Under the pieces are notes generated by a model, which was not told where the DNA came from, did not search any database, and saw only the letters and a program-made list of their open reading frames with translations. From Myxococcus virescens (GTDB taxonomy: Bacteria; Myxococcota; Myxococcia; Myxococcales; Myxococcaceae), in the NCBI RefSeq assembly GCF_900101905.1, contig NZ_FNAJ01000015.1, positions 147,254 through 211,253 of the forward strand: a DNA stretch of 64,000 bases, written 5' to 3'. The first letter of the stretch is position 1, and each line of letters starts with the position of its first letter. This document shows positions 16,302 to 25,236 of this stretch, piece after piece. Made by a program: the position numbers and the translations under genes.

Positions 16302-18104
16302 ATGACTCCCCGCCGCACCCGTGCCCGCTGGGCGCTCCCGTTGCTCTATGTGGCACTGGGAACCACCGCTTGTGACAACCTGAAATCAGAGCCTGTCCCG
16401 CCGCCTCCTCCCGGCAAAGAGGAACCCCCTCCCGAGCTGCACGTCACCGTGCGGACCGAAGGTCCCGAGTACTGCCGGGAAGGACAGTGGACGCTCTTCG
16501 TCTCCGTGGAAGGTGGCACGCCGGAGCGCGTGGAGCTCCTCACGAACGCGCAGGAGCCCATGACGCTGGAGGCGCCGTACCAACACGTCATCGACTGCGC
16601 CACGCATGCCGAGGGCCGCTTCTCGTTCGTAGCCCGAGCCGTGGGCGAGGACCGGAACTTCGAGGCGGAGAGCGCCTCCGTAGAGGTGGACCGCACGCCT
16701 CCCACCATCACCTCCCGGCGCCCGAGCCTCAGCCACCCGGCGATGACGTCGCCGCTGGCGTTCGTCTTCTCCGAGCCGCTGCTGCCGGGCTCACTCCAGT
16801 CCGTGCCCACCCAACTCCGCGACCAGGACGGGTTCTCCGTCGCCCATCAAGCAGTCCTCAGTGAGGGCGGAACGGTCCTCGAGCTAGTGCCGACGTCGCC
16901 GGTCCGCCCTCCCACCACGCTCCATGCGGAGCTGCTCCAACGGACGCTGACCGACCGGGCCGGCAACCCGCTCGACCCGCGCCTGCCGGCCGTCACCCTC
17001 ACGCACAACGCCACCTACTGGCCTTTCCGTCACGCCACGGAACCTTTGGATCCGACGAACTTCTCCGTCTTTCCCATGTCGCTCGCGCTGGGAAGCAGCC
17101 TCGGCGGAACAATGCCCGTCGTCGGCTTCGTCAATACCGCGTCGGACACGGAGGATCCTGCTGTCGCGCTGTGGGATGGCCAGTCGTGGCAGCGGCTCCC
17201 TCCGCTCCGGGCGGAGGATGCGCGCTCCCGGCTCGCCGAGGGCATCCAGGTCACCGCGAAGGGCAACACCATTGTCGCGGCCTGGCGCGAGCGGGTTGAA
17301 GAAACCCAGTCAGAGCAACTCCATGTGGTGCGCTACACCGGCTTGGCCTGGGAACGCCTGGGGACGCCCTACGACACTCCGACCGGGTACACCCAGGTCA
17401 AGATGGCGTTGGACTGGGTGGGAAACCCCGTCATCGCCTTGGAGCGAATGAACGGACTGGCCGCAACCGAAGTGCGCATCTGGCGCTGGACAGGCATGGA
17501 GTGGCTGGCCCTGGGGGAGCCGCTCAGCGCGAACCCGGCGCCTCACAGCTATGCGCGGCGCTCAGCCATCGCCGCTGACAGGGAGGTGGTCGTGAGCTGG
17601 ATGGAGGAGTCCGCCGATACCGGCGCCCTCCACATCTACGTTAGCAAGTTCGAGAACGGGGAATGGGCTCTCGTGGGCACGCCCATCCCCATCACTGCAG
17701 ACACATCCGCGGAGCGCGTCGCGATTGCGCTTGCTCCATACGGGCGCGTCGTCATCGCTTGGAGTGAGATCAACCACACGACGCTGACAAGCACCATCCG
17801 ATTCTCGTCCGCTGCGATGGCCCCCTGGCAATCCAACTGGTCGCCGCCCGACCCAATCGAAGCCTTGAGCCAGGCCACGACGGACGACTCACTCAGGCTC
17901 GTCGTCGACAGCAACGGAGAGCCTTCGGTGGCTTGGACCGAGTATCCGGCTGCCCTCGAACAGAAGAGCTACTACCGCAGGCGCCGCGCCGGAGTTTGGG
18001 AGCCCAAGCAACTCATTTCAGGGGAGACGTTGTTGACGTTCCTTCTCGACGAGAACGCGTTCCCCTGGGCCTTGTCGGGCAACACCGTCGTACGGCCTCA
18101 GTAG
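16302..18104 (+). CDS. Large lipoprotein with Ig-like (SbsA-type) domain and beta-propeller-like C-terminus
   Basis: 600 residues, ATG 16302 after GAGAGGCTCCTC. The lipoprotein signal ends TTAC (Cys24) and a Pro-rich linker follows. Residues ~45-125 form an Ig-like fold. Residues ~130-235 start TPPTITSRRPS and contain FVFSEPLLPGS, typical of SbsA/CARDB-like Ig domains. The rest has repeated blades (GQSWQRLPPL, GLAWERLGTP, GMEWLALGEP, NGEWALVGTP), suggesting a propeller that faces the surface. It follows the caspase gene by 65 bases and may be part of the same regulon. No enzymatic motif is visible. Confidence 0.75.
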   Translation: MTPRRTRARWALPLLYVALGTTACDNLKSEPVPPPPPGKEEPPPELHVTVRTEGPEYCREGQWTLFVSVEGGTPERVELLTNAQEPMTLEAPYQHVIDCATHAEGRFSFVARAVGEDRNFEAESASVEVDRTPPTITSRRPSLSHPAMTSPLAFVFSEPLLPGSLQSVPTQLRDQDGFSVAHQAVLSEGGTVLELVPTSPVRPPTTLHAELLQRTLTDRAGNPLDPRLPAVTLTHNATYWPFRHATEPLDPTNFSVFPMSLALGSSLGGTMPVVGFVNTASDTEDPAVALWDGQSWQRLPPLRAEDARSRLAEGIQVTAKGNTIVAAWRERVEETQSEQLHVVRYTGLAWERLGTPYDTPTGYTQVKMALDWVGNPVIALERMNGLAATEVRIWRWTGMEWLALGEPLSANPAPHSYARRSAIAADREVVVSWMEESADTGALHIYVSKFENGEWALVGTPIPITADTSAERVAIALAPYGRVVIAWSEINHTTLTSTIRFSSAAMAPWQSNWSPPDPIEALSQATTDDSLRLVVDSNGEPSVAWTEYPAALEQKSYYRRRRAGVWEPKQLISGETLLTFLLDENAFPWALSGNTVVRPQ

Positions 18105-18161
18105 GGTTTTCCGCGAGCGACCTCGGAGTGAGGCCGCTCACCCTGCATCCCTGCACCGTGC

Positions 18162-19568
18162 TCAGCGCACCAGGTGGAAGTCCGTCTGGCGCTTCCAGCC
18201 CCAGTGCACGCGGCCCTCGGCGTCGATGGTGATGTCCTCTTCCTGTGCCGAGCGCACCCGCTGACCGTTCCACTCCGGCACCGCGGACGTGGCCTGCAGC
18301 TCGATGGAGTACCACTGGTTCGCAATCACCTTGTGGTCTCCATTGCCGGGCACGCCCTCCTGGCGGTCCCACAGGCCCACCATGGGGCCGGCGCCGTGGC
18401 CGTGGAGGCCAATGGGATGCGAGTACACGGTGCCGTCGATGCCCTCGGCGCGCATCCGCTCGCGGGATGCGCGGAGGATTTCGTTGCCCGTGCGGCCGGG
18501 ACGCAGCTCCTCGAAGACGATGTCCTGCAGCCGGTTGGACGTCTTCAGCGCGGCCTTCAGCCCTTCGGGGACGTCCTTCTCGCCCTCACGCAGCACGTAG
18601 CCCATGTGCTGGGTGTCGGTGTTGAGGCCCAGCGCGGTGACGCCGTAGTCGCAGTGCAGCACGTCTCCGCGCTGGATGATGGGGTCGTCGCCCAGCTCCT
18701 GCTCGGTGACGCCTTGCCGCTGGATGTCCACCGAGGGCTGGAACCACGTCTCCAGGCCCAGGTCCGCCAGGCGCTGGCGCATCCACCACTCCACGTCACG
18801 GGTGGTGGTGACGCCCGGCGTGATGACCTGGTTGGAGAAGGCCGTCTCGATGATGTTCCACGCGAGCTTCGTCTGCTCCTCGTAGAAGCGAGCCTCATCC
18901 GCGCTGCGCCAGGCGAGGAGGTCCACCGCCAGCCCATCCACGGAGGTGAAGCGCTTCACCCAGTCCGGGCCGAGCGCCTCCGCCATGCCCTCGTATTCGC
19001 CATGGGTGAGGCCGTCCGCGAAGGCGAAGGTGCGCGACACGTTGAGGGCGATTCGCTTCGGCTGGCGCTCCTCCACCACCTGCTTGAGCACCTGCCACTG
19101 CTCGGGGCCCCACAGCTCCGCCTGCCGGCTCACACCGCCGCCGTCCACCTGGTGCTGCGCGCGGCGGGGCGTGTAGATGCCTCCCTGCGAGCCACCTCCC
19201 AGCGCGAGCCGCTCCACGCCCTGCTCCGGACCTCGGTCGAAGAAGACGTAGATGGTCCGGCGGCGCGCGGCGAACGTCGTTGGCGAGACGAGCGCCTTGA
19301 AGACAGGGTCCTCGTTGTACTCGCGCATGGGGATGACCCACATGTCCACGCCGTACTGGCGCATGAGCTGGGGCAGGGCCTTCTCCATGCGCTCGGCCAG
19401 CCAGGCCTGCTGGCGCTTCGCCTGCTCACGCAGGGTACCAAAGGGACGCTCGGGTGCCGGGGACTTCGCCTCGGCGGTGGTGGCGTCCGGTGCCTGTGCC
19501 TTCGGAGAGACGGTGGCGCAGGAAGTGGAGAGCAGCAACGGGGCAAGCAACAGGGTCCGAGTGCGCAT
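18162..19568 (-). CDS. M24-family metallopeptidase lipoprotein (Xaa-Pro aminopeptidase-like)
   Basis: 468 residues from ATG 19568, chosen because it gives the signal MRTRTLLLAPLLLSTSC; another ATG lies six codons upstream. The N-terminal creatinase-like domain (~50-230) precedes a pita-bread domain. Metal ligands can be placed in HCDYG and NTDTQ (two Asp), the His-rich SHPIGLHGHG, SIELQ (Glu) and AQEEDI (Glu). The enzyme should be a two-metal peptidase outside the cytoplasm, likely cutting X-Pro bonds. It is convergent with the preceding lipoprotein gene. Periplasmic or surface M24 lipoproteins are unusual but known in myxobacteria-like genomes (recalled, not checked). Confidence 0.88.
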   Translation of the reverse strand: MRTRTLLLAPLLLSTSCATVSPKAQAPDATTAEAKSPAPERPFGTLREQAKRQQAWLAERMEKALPQLMRQYGVDMWVIPMREYNEDPVFKALVSPTTFAARRRTIYVFFDRGPEQGVERLALGGGSQGGIYTPRRAQHQVDGGGVSRQAELWGPEQWQVLKQVVEERQPKRIALNVSRTFAFADGLTHGEYEGMAEALGPDWVKRFTSVDGLAVDLLAWRSADEARFYEEQTKLAWNIIETAFSNQVITPGVTTTRDVEWWMRQRLADLGLETWFQPSVDIQRQGVTEQELGDDPIIQRGDVLHCDYGVTALGLNTDTQHMGYVLREGEKDVPEGLKAALKTSNRLQDIVFEELRPGRTGNEILRASRERMRAEGIDGTVYSHPIGLHGHGAGPMVGLWDRQEGVPGNGDHKVIANQWYSIELQATSAVPEWNGQRVRSAQEEDITIDAEGRVHWGWKRQTDFHLVR

Positions 19569-19689
19569 GGCCGCGCAGTCTGTCACGCACCGGCGCGCGG
19601 CGCGCGCGGAGTCCGCACGCTGTCAGCGGCTCACGCCCCGAGAGGCCCGCGACTCCGGAACGCAGGGAGCAGCCGTGAAATCGCCGGAG

Positions 19690-20064
19690 TCAGGGCACGC
19701 CCGCACAGGCCGCGCCATCCACGCCGCACACAGCGAGCAGACGGGCTTCGTCGATGGATTGCTGGCAACCGCTCGCGGTGGCCGCGTCGAGCTCATCGAT
19801 GCGCGCGCGCATGCACTGCACGCAGCCCGCCTTCGCGCCACTTTCGGTTCGCGACAGGTCCGGCTCCACCGCCGCGTAGGCCGCGATGCGGTCCGCCTCG
19901 CACTGCTCGCGTGACACCGTCAGGGTTCCGCACTGTTCCTCATACGCGCACGCGGATGCCGCCACGCGCTCCGACCAGCCAGCGTAGGAGCGCTGCGGTG
20001 CCTCCGAGCCACCACACGCCACGAGCCACACGCACACCACCAGCGACGCCTTCCACGGGTTCAT
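19690..20064 (-). CDS. Small cysteine-rich lipoprotein
   Basis: 124 residues from ATG 20064. The signal peptide ends LVAC (Cys17), a lipobox. The mature part contains about eight cysteines (ASACAYEEQC, REQC, AGCVQC, SGCQQ, AVCG, AACAG), suggesting a disulfide-stabilised helical domain. No family is recognised; similar small Cys-rich lipoproteins are common in Myxococcota. It has codon bias consistent with a real gene. Confidence 0.7.
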   Translation of the reverse strand: MNPWKASLVVCVWLVACGGSEAPQRSYAGWSERVAASACAYEEQCGTLTVSREQCEADRIAAYAAVEPDLSRTESGAKAGCVQCMRARIDELDAATASGCQQSIDEARLLAVCGVDGAACAGVP

Positions 20065-20185
20065 GCCCGCATCTCACCCGGCGCTAGCGCTGGAGTCACC
20101 CTCAACGCCTGCCTGCCCGTTCGCCCCCAGCGACCTCGAGCCTCGCCGCGCTTGTCCACACACAGCGAGGCCCGCGAGACGCGCG

Positions 20186-21376
20186 TCACTCGACCGGCCC
20201 TGCCACGGAGACTTCCATCACGGCCTCGGCGCCCCCCCACTCTCGCGCAGCACACGGCGCCACGACACAAGCGTCCGGGACATAGCGCTCGCTCTCGGAC
20301 AGCATGCCCGCCGCCTCGTTTCCACCGCCCATCACCAGGACCGCGCCATCTCCCAGCGCCAGGGCGCCCAGCTTCTCGCGCGGCGCGTCCAGCGCGGGCG
20401 CGGAAGACCACGTCTCCGTCTTCAAATCGAAGCGCTCCACCGACGCGAGCGCCCCCGTCGTGTAGTGCTCGCCGCCCATCATCAGCACCGCGCCATCCGG
20501 CAGCACCACCGTCGCATGATGCTCACGAGGCACCTTGGGCGCGCCCACCAGCGTCCACACACCCGTCTCCGGCGAATACACCTCCGCCGTGGCCGCCGCG
20601 CGCGCCGTGGTTCCCCCCACCACCAACACGCGCCCATCCGGCAGCATCGTCACCGAGTGCGCCAGCCGGTGCGTGCCCGCCGCCCCACCGGTGAGCCCCG
20701 CCTTCTCCCAGAGCCCCGTCACCGGGTCATACAGCTCCGCCTGCAGGCCGCTCACGAACAGGGCCTTGCCGTTGGCCAGCACCACCGCCGTCTGGGCTCC
20801 ACCCCGTGAGAAGCCCGGAGGCGACGCGGCGCTCCACATCCCCGTCGCAGGATCGAACAACTCCGCCGAGCGCAGCGGCCGCTGGTCCACATCCGTCCCA
20901 CCCGCCACCAGCACGCGCCCATCCGCCAGCAGCACCGCGGCCGGGTCATTGCGCGCCACGCCCATGGGGCGCACCTCCGTCCACGTCCCGGTGTCCGGCG
21001 CATACACCTCCGCGTCCGCAAGCGCGCCCATCGCCACGCCGTTGGAGCCGCCCATCACCAGCACTCGGCCGTCCGTCAGCCGCACCGCGGCGTGGTTGCG
21101 CCGGCGCGTGTGCATGGCCCCCGTCTCACGCCAGCGGCCCGTCTCCGGCTCGAACACCTCGCAGCTCCCCAGCGTTCGGCTCCCGTCATGCCCGCCCGAG
21201 GCCAGCACACGCCCACCCTCCATCACCACGAAGGGCAGGAGCTTGCGGGGTGTGGACAAGAACAGGCCCTGCTCCGCCGCCCCGCTCCCCCCGTCCTCCG
21301 CGCGCGGACCCGCGCTGCAAGCGAACGAGACAGCGAAGAGGATGACCGTGACACATGATGCCGAAAACCGTTGCAT
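20186..21376 (-). CDS. Kelch-repeat lipoprotein
   Basis: 396 residues. ATG 21376 is preferred because it begins a lipoprotein signal with SFAC; the frame is open another 50 codons upstream without a signal. About six kelch blades follow, each with a DGRVLVMGG-type strand and a later Y.P.TG.W (e.g. VYAPDTGTW, LFDPATGMW, VYSPETGVW). The protein is a surface-exposed propeller for protein or glycan binding. A short Cys-containing tail (DACVVAPCAAREW) closes the chain. It is monocistronic. Confidence 0.85.
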   Translation of the reverse strand: MQRFSASCVTVILFAVSFACSAGPRAEDGGSGAAEQGLFLSTPRKLLPFVVMEGGRVLASGGHDGSRTLGSCEVFEPETGRWRETGAMHTRRRNHAAVRLTDGRVLVMGGSNGVAMGALADAEVYAPDTGTWTEVRPMGVARNDPAAVLLADGRVLVAGGTDVDQRPLRSAELFDPATGMWSAASPPGFSRGGAQTAVVLANGKALFVSGLQAELYDPVTGLWEKAGLTGGAAGTHRLAHSVTMLPDGRVLVVGGTTARAAATAEVYSPETGVWTLVGAPKVPREHHATVVLPDGAVLMMGGEHYTTGALASVERFDLKTETWSSAPALDAPREKLGALALGDGAVLVMGGGNEAAGMLSESERYVPDACVVAPCAAREWGGAEAVMEVSVAGPVE

Positions 21377-21554
21377 GACCCCACCTGGAATGCCCGTCGA
21401 AGCAGTCATGTCTAGACTGACCGTCTGACATTCCAGGGCGGCCCAACCTGAGTGATTCCCGACGCTTACCCGGCACCCGAGGCCCGTCCGGCGACCTGTC
21501 CAGAGCGGGCCGGAGCGAGCGTGCAACGCCTTGCGTCACTCGTTTTCTCGCGGC

Positions 21555-21860
21555 TCAAGACTCCACGTCGACATTCACGGGCTCACGCTCCAGTCCGTTG
21601 GAATGGCGAGGTGGGAGCGCGCCGCCGTCGTCATCCACCTCCAGCGTGAGGAGTGGGTGGTCCGCGTTGACCAGGTAGACGTCGTGGCCGCGGATGAAGT
21701 CCACGTCGGAGAACTCCACCAGGTAGTCGCGCCGGGGAATGGGCACCAGCCCCTGCTCCAGTTCGAAGTGCGTGTCTCCGATGCCCGCCACGCGCCCGAT
21801 GACACGGCCCGTCGCCGTCCGCACGGTCATGCCTTCGTGTACGTCGTCTGTCCGAATCAT
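21555..21860 (-). CDS. PRC-barrel/DUF2171-like small protein
   Basis: 101 residues from ATG 21860, with a strong GAGGAGG on the minus strand nine bases away. The sequence IRTDDVHEGMTVRT, IGRVAGIG and HFELEQGLVPIPRRDYLV has the short strands of a PRC-barrel/DUF2171 fold, followed by an acidic tail. Such proteins are soluble and often stress-associated, with no known reaction. It is divergent from the next small gene. Confidence 0.75.
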   Translation of the reverse strand: MIRTDDVHEGMTVRTATGRVIGRVAGIGDTHFELEQGLVPIPRRDYLVEFSDVDFIRGHDVYLVNADHPLLTLEVDDDGGALPPRHSNGLEREPVNVDVES

Positions 21861-22133
21861 TCCGGCCTCCTCGCGCTCGGGTGCCCGGCCCGTCCGGGAC
21901 TCCCAGACAACAGTGCGAGCGGGCATGACGGGACGCACCTGCGACGGCGCACACGGTGGAGCGCTCGCGACGACGGCCCGCCGCTCCACCACCGCGCGAA
22001 CGCAGGGGCCGCCGAGCCGCATGTCCAGCCAGGAGAACGCGAGGCGCCAGGCCGCCAGCCCTGGCGTACTCCGGGCAGGCATCGAGGCCACATGGGCCGG
22101 TGCGTGCCTAACGTTCCAGGCAGGAGGTGCACC

Positions 22134-22331
22134 ATGTTGTTGGAACTGTCCGCCGTGGAGGCGCGCGACGTGAAGCAAGCGCTGGACACAGCGCTGCGCG
22201 CGCTCTTGGAAGAGATGGCCCATGCGGACCCGCGCGCCCATCGCGACCTGCTGCGCGAGCGATATGAGCGGCTGGACCAACTCAACCGCCGGCTCGACAT
22301 GAGCCTGGAGGGAGAACAGGTCTACGCCTGA
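22134..22331 (+). CDS. Small helical protein of unknown function (65 aa)
   Basis: ATG 22134 follows CAGGAGGTGCACC, a good ribosome site. The 65 residues are one or two amphipathic helices (VEARDVKQALDTALRALLEEM; RERYERLDQLNRRLDM). It ends seven bases before the convergent ABC gene. It has no transmembrane segment and no family I can name. Paired with the divergent DUF2171 gene, it may be a stress-response protein. Confidence 0.65.
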   Translation: MLLELSAVEARDVKQALDTALRALLEEMAHADPRAHRDLLRERYERLDQLNRRLDMSLEGEQVYA

Positions 22332-22337
22332 GGCCCG

Positions 22338-23351
22338 CTACAGGGCCCGGCCCGACTTCGCGTCGAAGCGCCGCGGCTTCGCCGCGTCATACCGCAGCCA
22401 CACCGGAGCGCCCGTGGGCACACGGAAGTCTCCGGCGGCGCGCGCCACCATGCGCTCCCCGGCCACGTCCACTGTCACCCAGCTCTCCGCGCCCATGAGC
22501 TCCACCAGGTACACGCGGCCCTCCAGCGCGCCTGGGGGCGGCGTGCCCTGCCCCACTTCCAGGTGCTCGGGACGCAGCCCCAACACCACGTCCGCGTCCG
22601 GCAGGCCCAGCGTCCGGGGCTTCACCAGGTTGATGCGCGGCGCGCCGAAGAAGCCCGCCACGAACAGGTTCGCTGGCGCGTCGTACAGCTCGCGCGGCGG
22701 AGCCACCTGCTGCACCTCCCCCTGGTTCATCACCACCACGCGGTCCGACAGCGTCATCGCCTCCGACTGGTCGTGGGTGACGTAGACGAAGGTGGCCTTG
22801 AGCTGCTCATGCAGCTTCTTGATTTCCCCCCGCATCTGCGTGCGCAGCGCCGCGTCCAGGTTGGACAGCGGTTCGTCGAAGAGGAACACCTTGGGTCGCC
22901 GCACCAGCGCGCGCCCCAATGCCACGCGCTGCCGCTGGCCTCCCGACAGCTCCTTCGGCTTGCGCGACAGCAGGCCCTCCAGCCCCAGCAGCGAGGCCAC
23001 CTCGCGCACGCGCGCGTCGATGTCCGCCTTCGCCATCCCCGCCACCTTCAGCGGAAATGCGAGGTTCCGCACCACGTCCAGGTGCGGATAGAGCGCGTAG
23101 CTCTGGAACACCATGGCGATGTCCCGCTCCCGCGGTGACATGTCATTCACCACCGCGCCATCGATGCGCAGCGTGCCGCCCGACATCTCCTCCAGCCCGG
23201 CGATGAGGTTCAGCGTCGTGGACTTGCCGCAGCCTGACGGGCCCACCAGCGAGATGAACTCGCCGTCCGCGATGTCCAGGCTCACGCCCTTCACCGCGAC
23301 CACGCCGCCCCGGTACACCTTGCGCACGTCCTCCAGGGACACTGTCGCCAA
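22338..23351 (-). CDS. ABC transporter ATP-binding protein, MalK/UgpC-like (carbohydrate-type)
   Basis: 337 residues. The domain begins at TTG 23351 (GTG 23342 is an alternative); no ATG fits. All ABC motifs are present: Walker A GPSGCGKST, Q-loop FQSYALYP, signature LSGGQRQR, Walker B FLFDEPLSNLD and H-loop VTHD. A C-terminal TOBE-like regulatory region (~240-337) with LGLRPEHL is typical of CUT1 sugar importers. No permease or binding-protein gene is adjacent, so it may serve several importers in trans, as MsmX-type ATPases do (inference). Confidence 0.9.
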   Translation of the reverse strand: MATVSLEDVRKVYRGGVVAVKGVSLDIADGEFISLVGPSGCGKSTTLNLIAGLEEMSGGTLRIDGAVVNDMSPRERDIAMVFQSYALYPHLDVVRNLAFPLKVAGMAKADIDARVREVASLLGLEGLLSRKPKELSGGQRQRVALGRALVRRPKVFLFDEPLSNLDAALRTQMRGEIKKLHEQLKATFVYVTHDQSEAMTLSDRVVVMNQGEVQQVAPPRELYDAPANLFVAGFFGAPRINLVKPRTLGLPDADVVLGLRPEHLEVGQGTPPPGALEGRVYLVELMGAESWVTVDVAGERMVARAAGDFRVPTGAPVWLRYDAAKPRRFDAKSGRAL

Positions 23352-23591
23352 ACGCCTTGCCTCCCGGGCGCCCGGCCTCTGGACGCCCCATGTGTCATTC
23401 CGCCTCACCCACGGGCCTCGCAGCATCGCGCCCTCCGCGCCCAGGGCAAGCCTCATGGCGAGGGGCCGCCCCGCCTCTGACCGCCATTCCACACCGGGAT
23501 GGAAGCCGGGCGGCCGGGCGCCCCTTCCCCGCGCCAGGCAGCCGCTTCCTGGAGGCGGAAGGCGGCGGACGCGCACTATGTTCGCGCGGCC

Positions 23592-24389
23592 ATGAGTCCC
23601 TCGAGCCCACCGTCCTCCCGCAAGCTGGCCATCGAAGTGCGGGACCTCCACAAGTCCTTCGGAGACCAGCACGCGCTGCGGGGGGTGAACCTGGAAGTGC
23701 CAGAGGGCACCACCTGCGTGCTGATGGGCGTGTCCGGGTCGGGCAAGACGGTGCTGATGAAGCACATCATGGGCCTCTTGCAACCGGACCGGGGCACCGT
23801 CCTGGTGGATGGCGAGGACATCGCGCGGATGAACGAGGCCGCGCTCGACCAGATGCGCCGCAAGCAGGGCATCCTCTTCCAGGCGAACGCCCTCTTCGAC
23901 TCGCTCACCGTGTTCGACAACGTGGCCTTCCCCCTGCGCGAGCGCACCCGCATGCCCGAGGCGGAAATCGCCGAGACGGTGAACAAGACGCTGGAGCGCG
24001 TGGGCCTGTCGCACGCGACGCAGCGCTTCCCTGGCGAGCTGTCCGGCGGCATGCAGAAGCGCGTGGGCTTCGCGCGCGCCACCATCCTCCAGCCGAAGAT
24101 TCTCCTCTACGACGACCCCACCGCCGGGTTGGATCCGCTCACCACCGCGGCGGTGAATGAAATCATCACCACCGGCAAGCAGCAGCTCGGCGCCACCTCG
24201 CTGGTGATTACGCCGGACGTGGCCTCCGCCTTTGGCATGGCGGACCACCTGGCCCTGATGCACGAAGGCCGCATCGTGGAGTACGGCCCGCCAGACGCCT
24301 TCCGTGAGTCACAGCACCCCGCGGTGATGGCCTTCCTCCGCAACTGGCTCCGGCGCCGCGCCCAGAACAAGCGCGCGGCCCAGGCCTGA
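23592..24389 (+). CDS. MlaF-like ABC ATPase with altered catalytic residues
   Basis: 265 residues, ATG 23592. Walker A GVSGSGKT (46-53), Q-loop GILFQANALF, signature LSGGMQKR (150-157) and DDPTAGLDP match Mla/Mce lipid-transport ATPases. In place of the usual Asp-Glu of Walker B the protein has Asp174-Asp175, and the H-loop THD is TPD (Pro208). Both positions normally assist hydrolysis. No MlaE/MlaD genes lie nearby. It is divergent from the MalK-like gene. It may be a slow or regulatory ATPase of a lipid transporter. Confidence 0.85.
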   Translation: MSPSSPPSSRKLAIEVRDLHKSFGDQHALRGVNLEVPEGTTCVLMGVSGSGKTVLMKHIMGLLQPDRGTVLVDGEDIARMNEAALDQMRRKQGILFQANALFDSLTVFDNVAFPLRERTRMPEAEIAETVNKTLERVGLSHATQRFPGELSGGMQKRVGFARATILQPKILLYDDPTAGLDPLTTAAVNEIITTGKQQLGATSLVITPDVASAFGMADHLALMHEGRIVEYGPPDAFRESQHPAVMAFLRNWLRRRAQNKRAAQA

Positions 24390-24459
24390 GGCGGCGCGCA
24401 CCCGGAACGCGCGTTGCAAACAGTCCGGTCCACCGCGCGAGTGCGGCCCGACGACCACG

Positions 24460-25236
24460 ATGCTTCCCCCATCCCCTTCGCCCCTCGTGGCACCCCGGAC
24501 ACGGCGCGGCCTGCTGGCCACCCTCGCCGTGCTCCTGTCGTGCAGCACGCCCACGCCGCCGCCGGAGCCTCCACGGGTGGTGCTCTGGGCCTGGGAGCGG
24601 CCGGAGGACCTCCGCTTCCTCGCGCGGACGGGGCGCCCGGTCAGCGTGGCCTTCCTGCGCGCCACGCTCGCGCTCACGGAGACGGAGGTGCGCGAACACC
24701 CGCGCCGGCAGCCGCTCCACGTTCCGCCCGGGACACCCCTGAGGGCCACGGTGCGGATGGAAGCCCATCCGGGCGCGTCGCTCGCGAAGTACCCGCCCGA
24801 GCGACTGCACGCGCTGGCGGACCGACTCGCCACGCTGGCGCGCCTTCCGGAGCTGACGGCGCTCCAGATTGACTTCGATGCCCGCGCGTCCGAATACGAC
24901 GCCTACGTCGCGCTGCTCCAGGCGCTCCGTCAGAAGCTGCCCCCATCGATGGCGCTGTCCATCACCGGTCTCGCCTCATGGTGCACGCCCGGAAGCTGGC
25001 TGACGCACGCGCCCGTGGACGAAGTGGTGCCCCAGCTCTTCCGCATGGGCCCGGAGGCTCCCACGTGGCGCGCCCGCTTCGCGCGCGGACTGCCCGCCCC
25101 TTGCCGGGGCAGCGTGGGGCTGGCGCTCGATGAGTGGCAGTCCGTGCCCCCTGGCGTCTCCACCCTCTATGTCTTCAACCCCCGCCCCTGGACGCCCGAG
25201 GCGTTCACGCGCGCGGTCGCGGAGCTCCATCCATGA
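24460..25236 (+). CDS. DUF3142-family lipoprotein
   Basis: 258 residues. The N-terminus has a twin-Arg-like RTRRGLLATLAVLLSC, a lipobox at SC (Cys28) and then PTPPPEPP. The body has VVLWAWERPEDLRFL, LTALQIDFDARASEYDAY and YVFNPRPWTPEAF, as in DUF3142, a family resembling a TIM-barrel glycoside hydrolase. The acidic residues of IDFDAR could be in an active site. Its stop overlaps the next start by four bases, so the two are co-translated. Confidence 0.75.
   Translation: MLPPSPSPLVAPRTRRGLLATLAVLLSCSTPTPPPEPPRVVLWAWERPEDLRFLARTGRPVSVAFLRATLALTETEVREHPRRQPLHVPPGTPLRATVRMEAHPGASLAKYPPERLHALADRLATLARLPELTALQIDFDARASEYDAYVALLQALRQKLPPSMALSITGLASWCTPGSWLTHAPVDEVVPQLFRMGPEAPTWRARFARGLPAPCRGSVGLALDEWQSVPPGVSTLYVFNPRPWTPEAFTRAVAELHP

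Noticed and set aside
22338..24263. Extension of the MalK-like frame to 641 codons
   Set aside because: Everything upstream of 23351 is antisense to the MlaF-like gene and shows no ABC or membrane motif. The ABC domain begins at TTG 23351.
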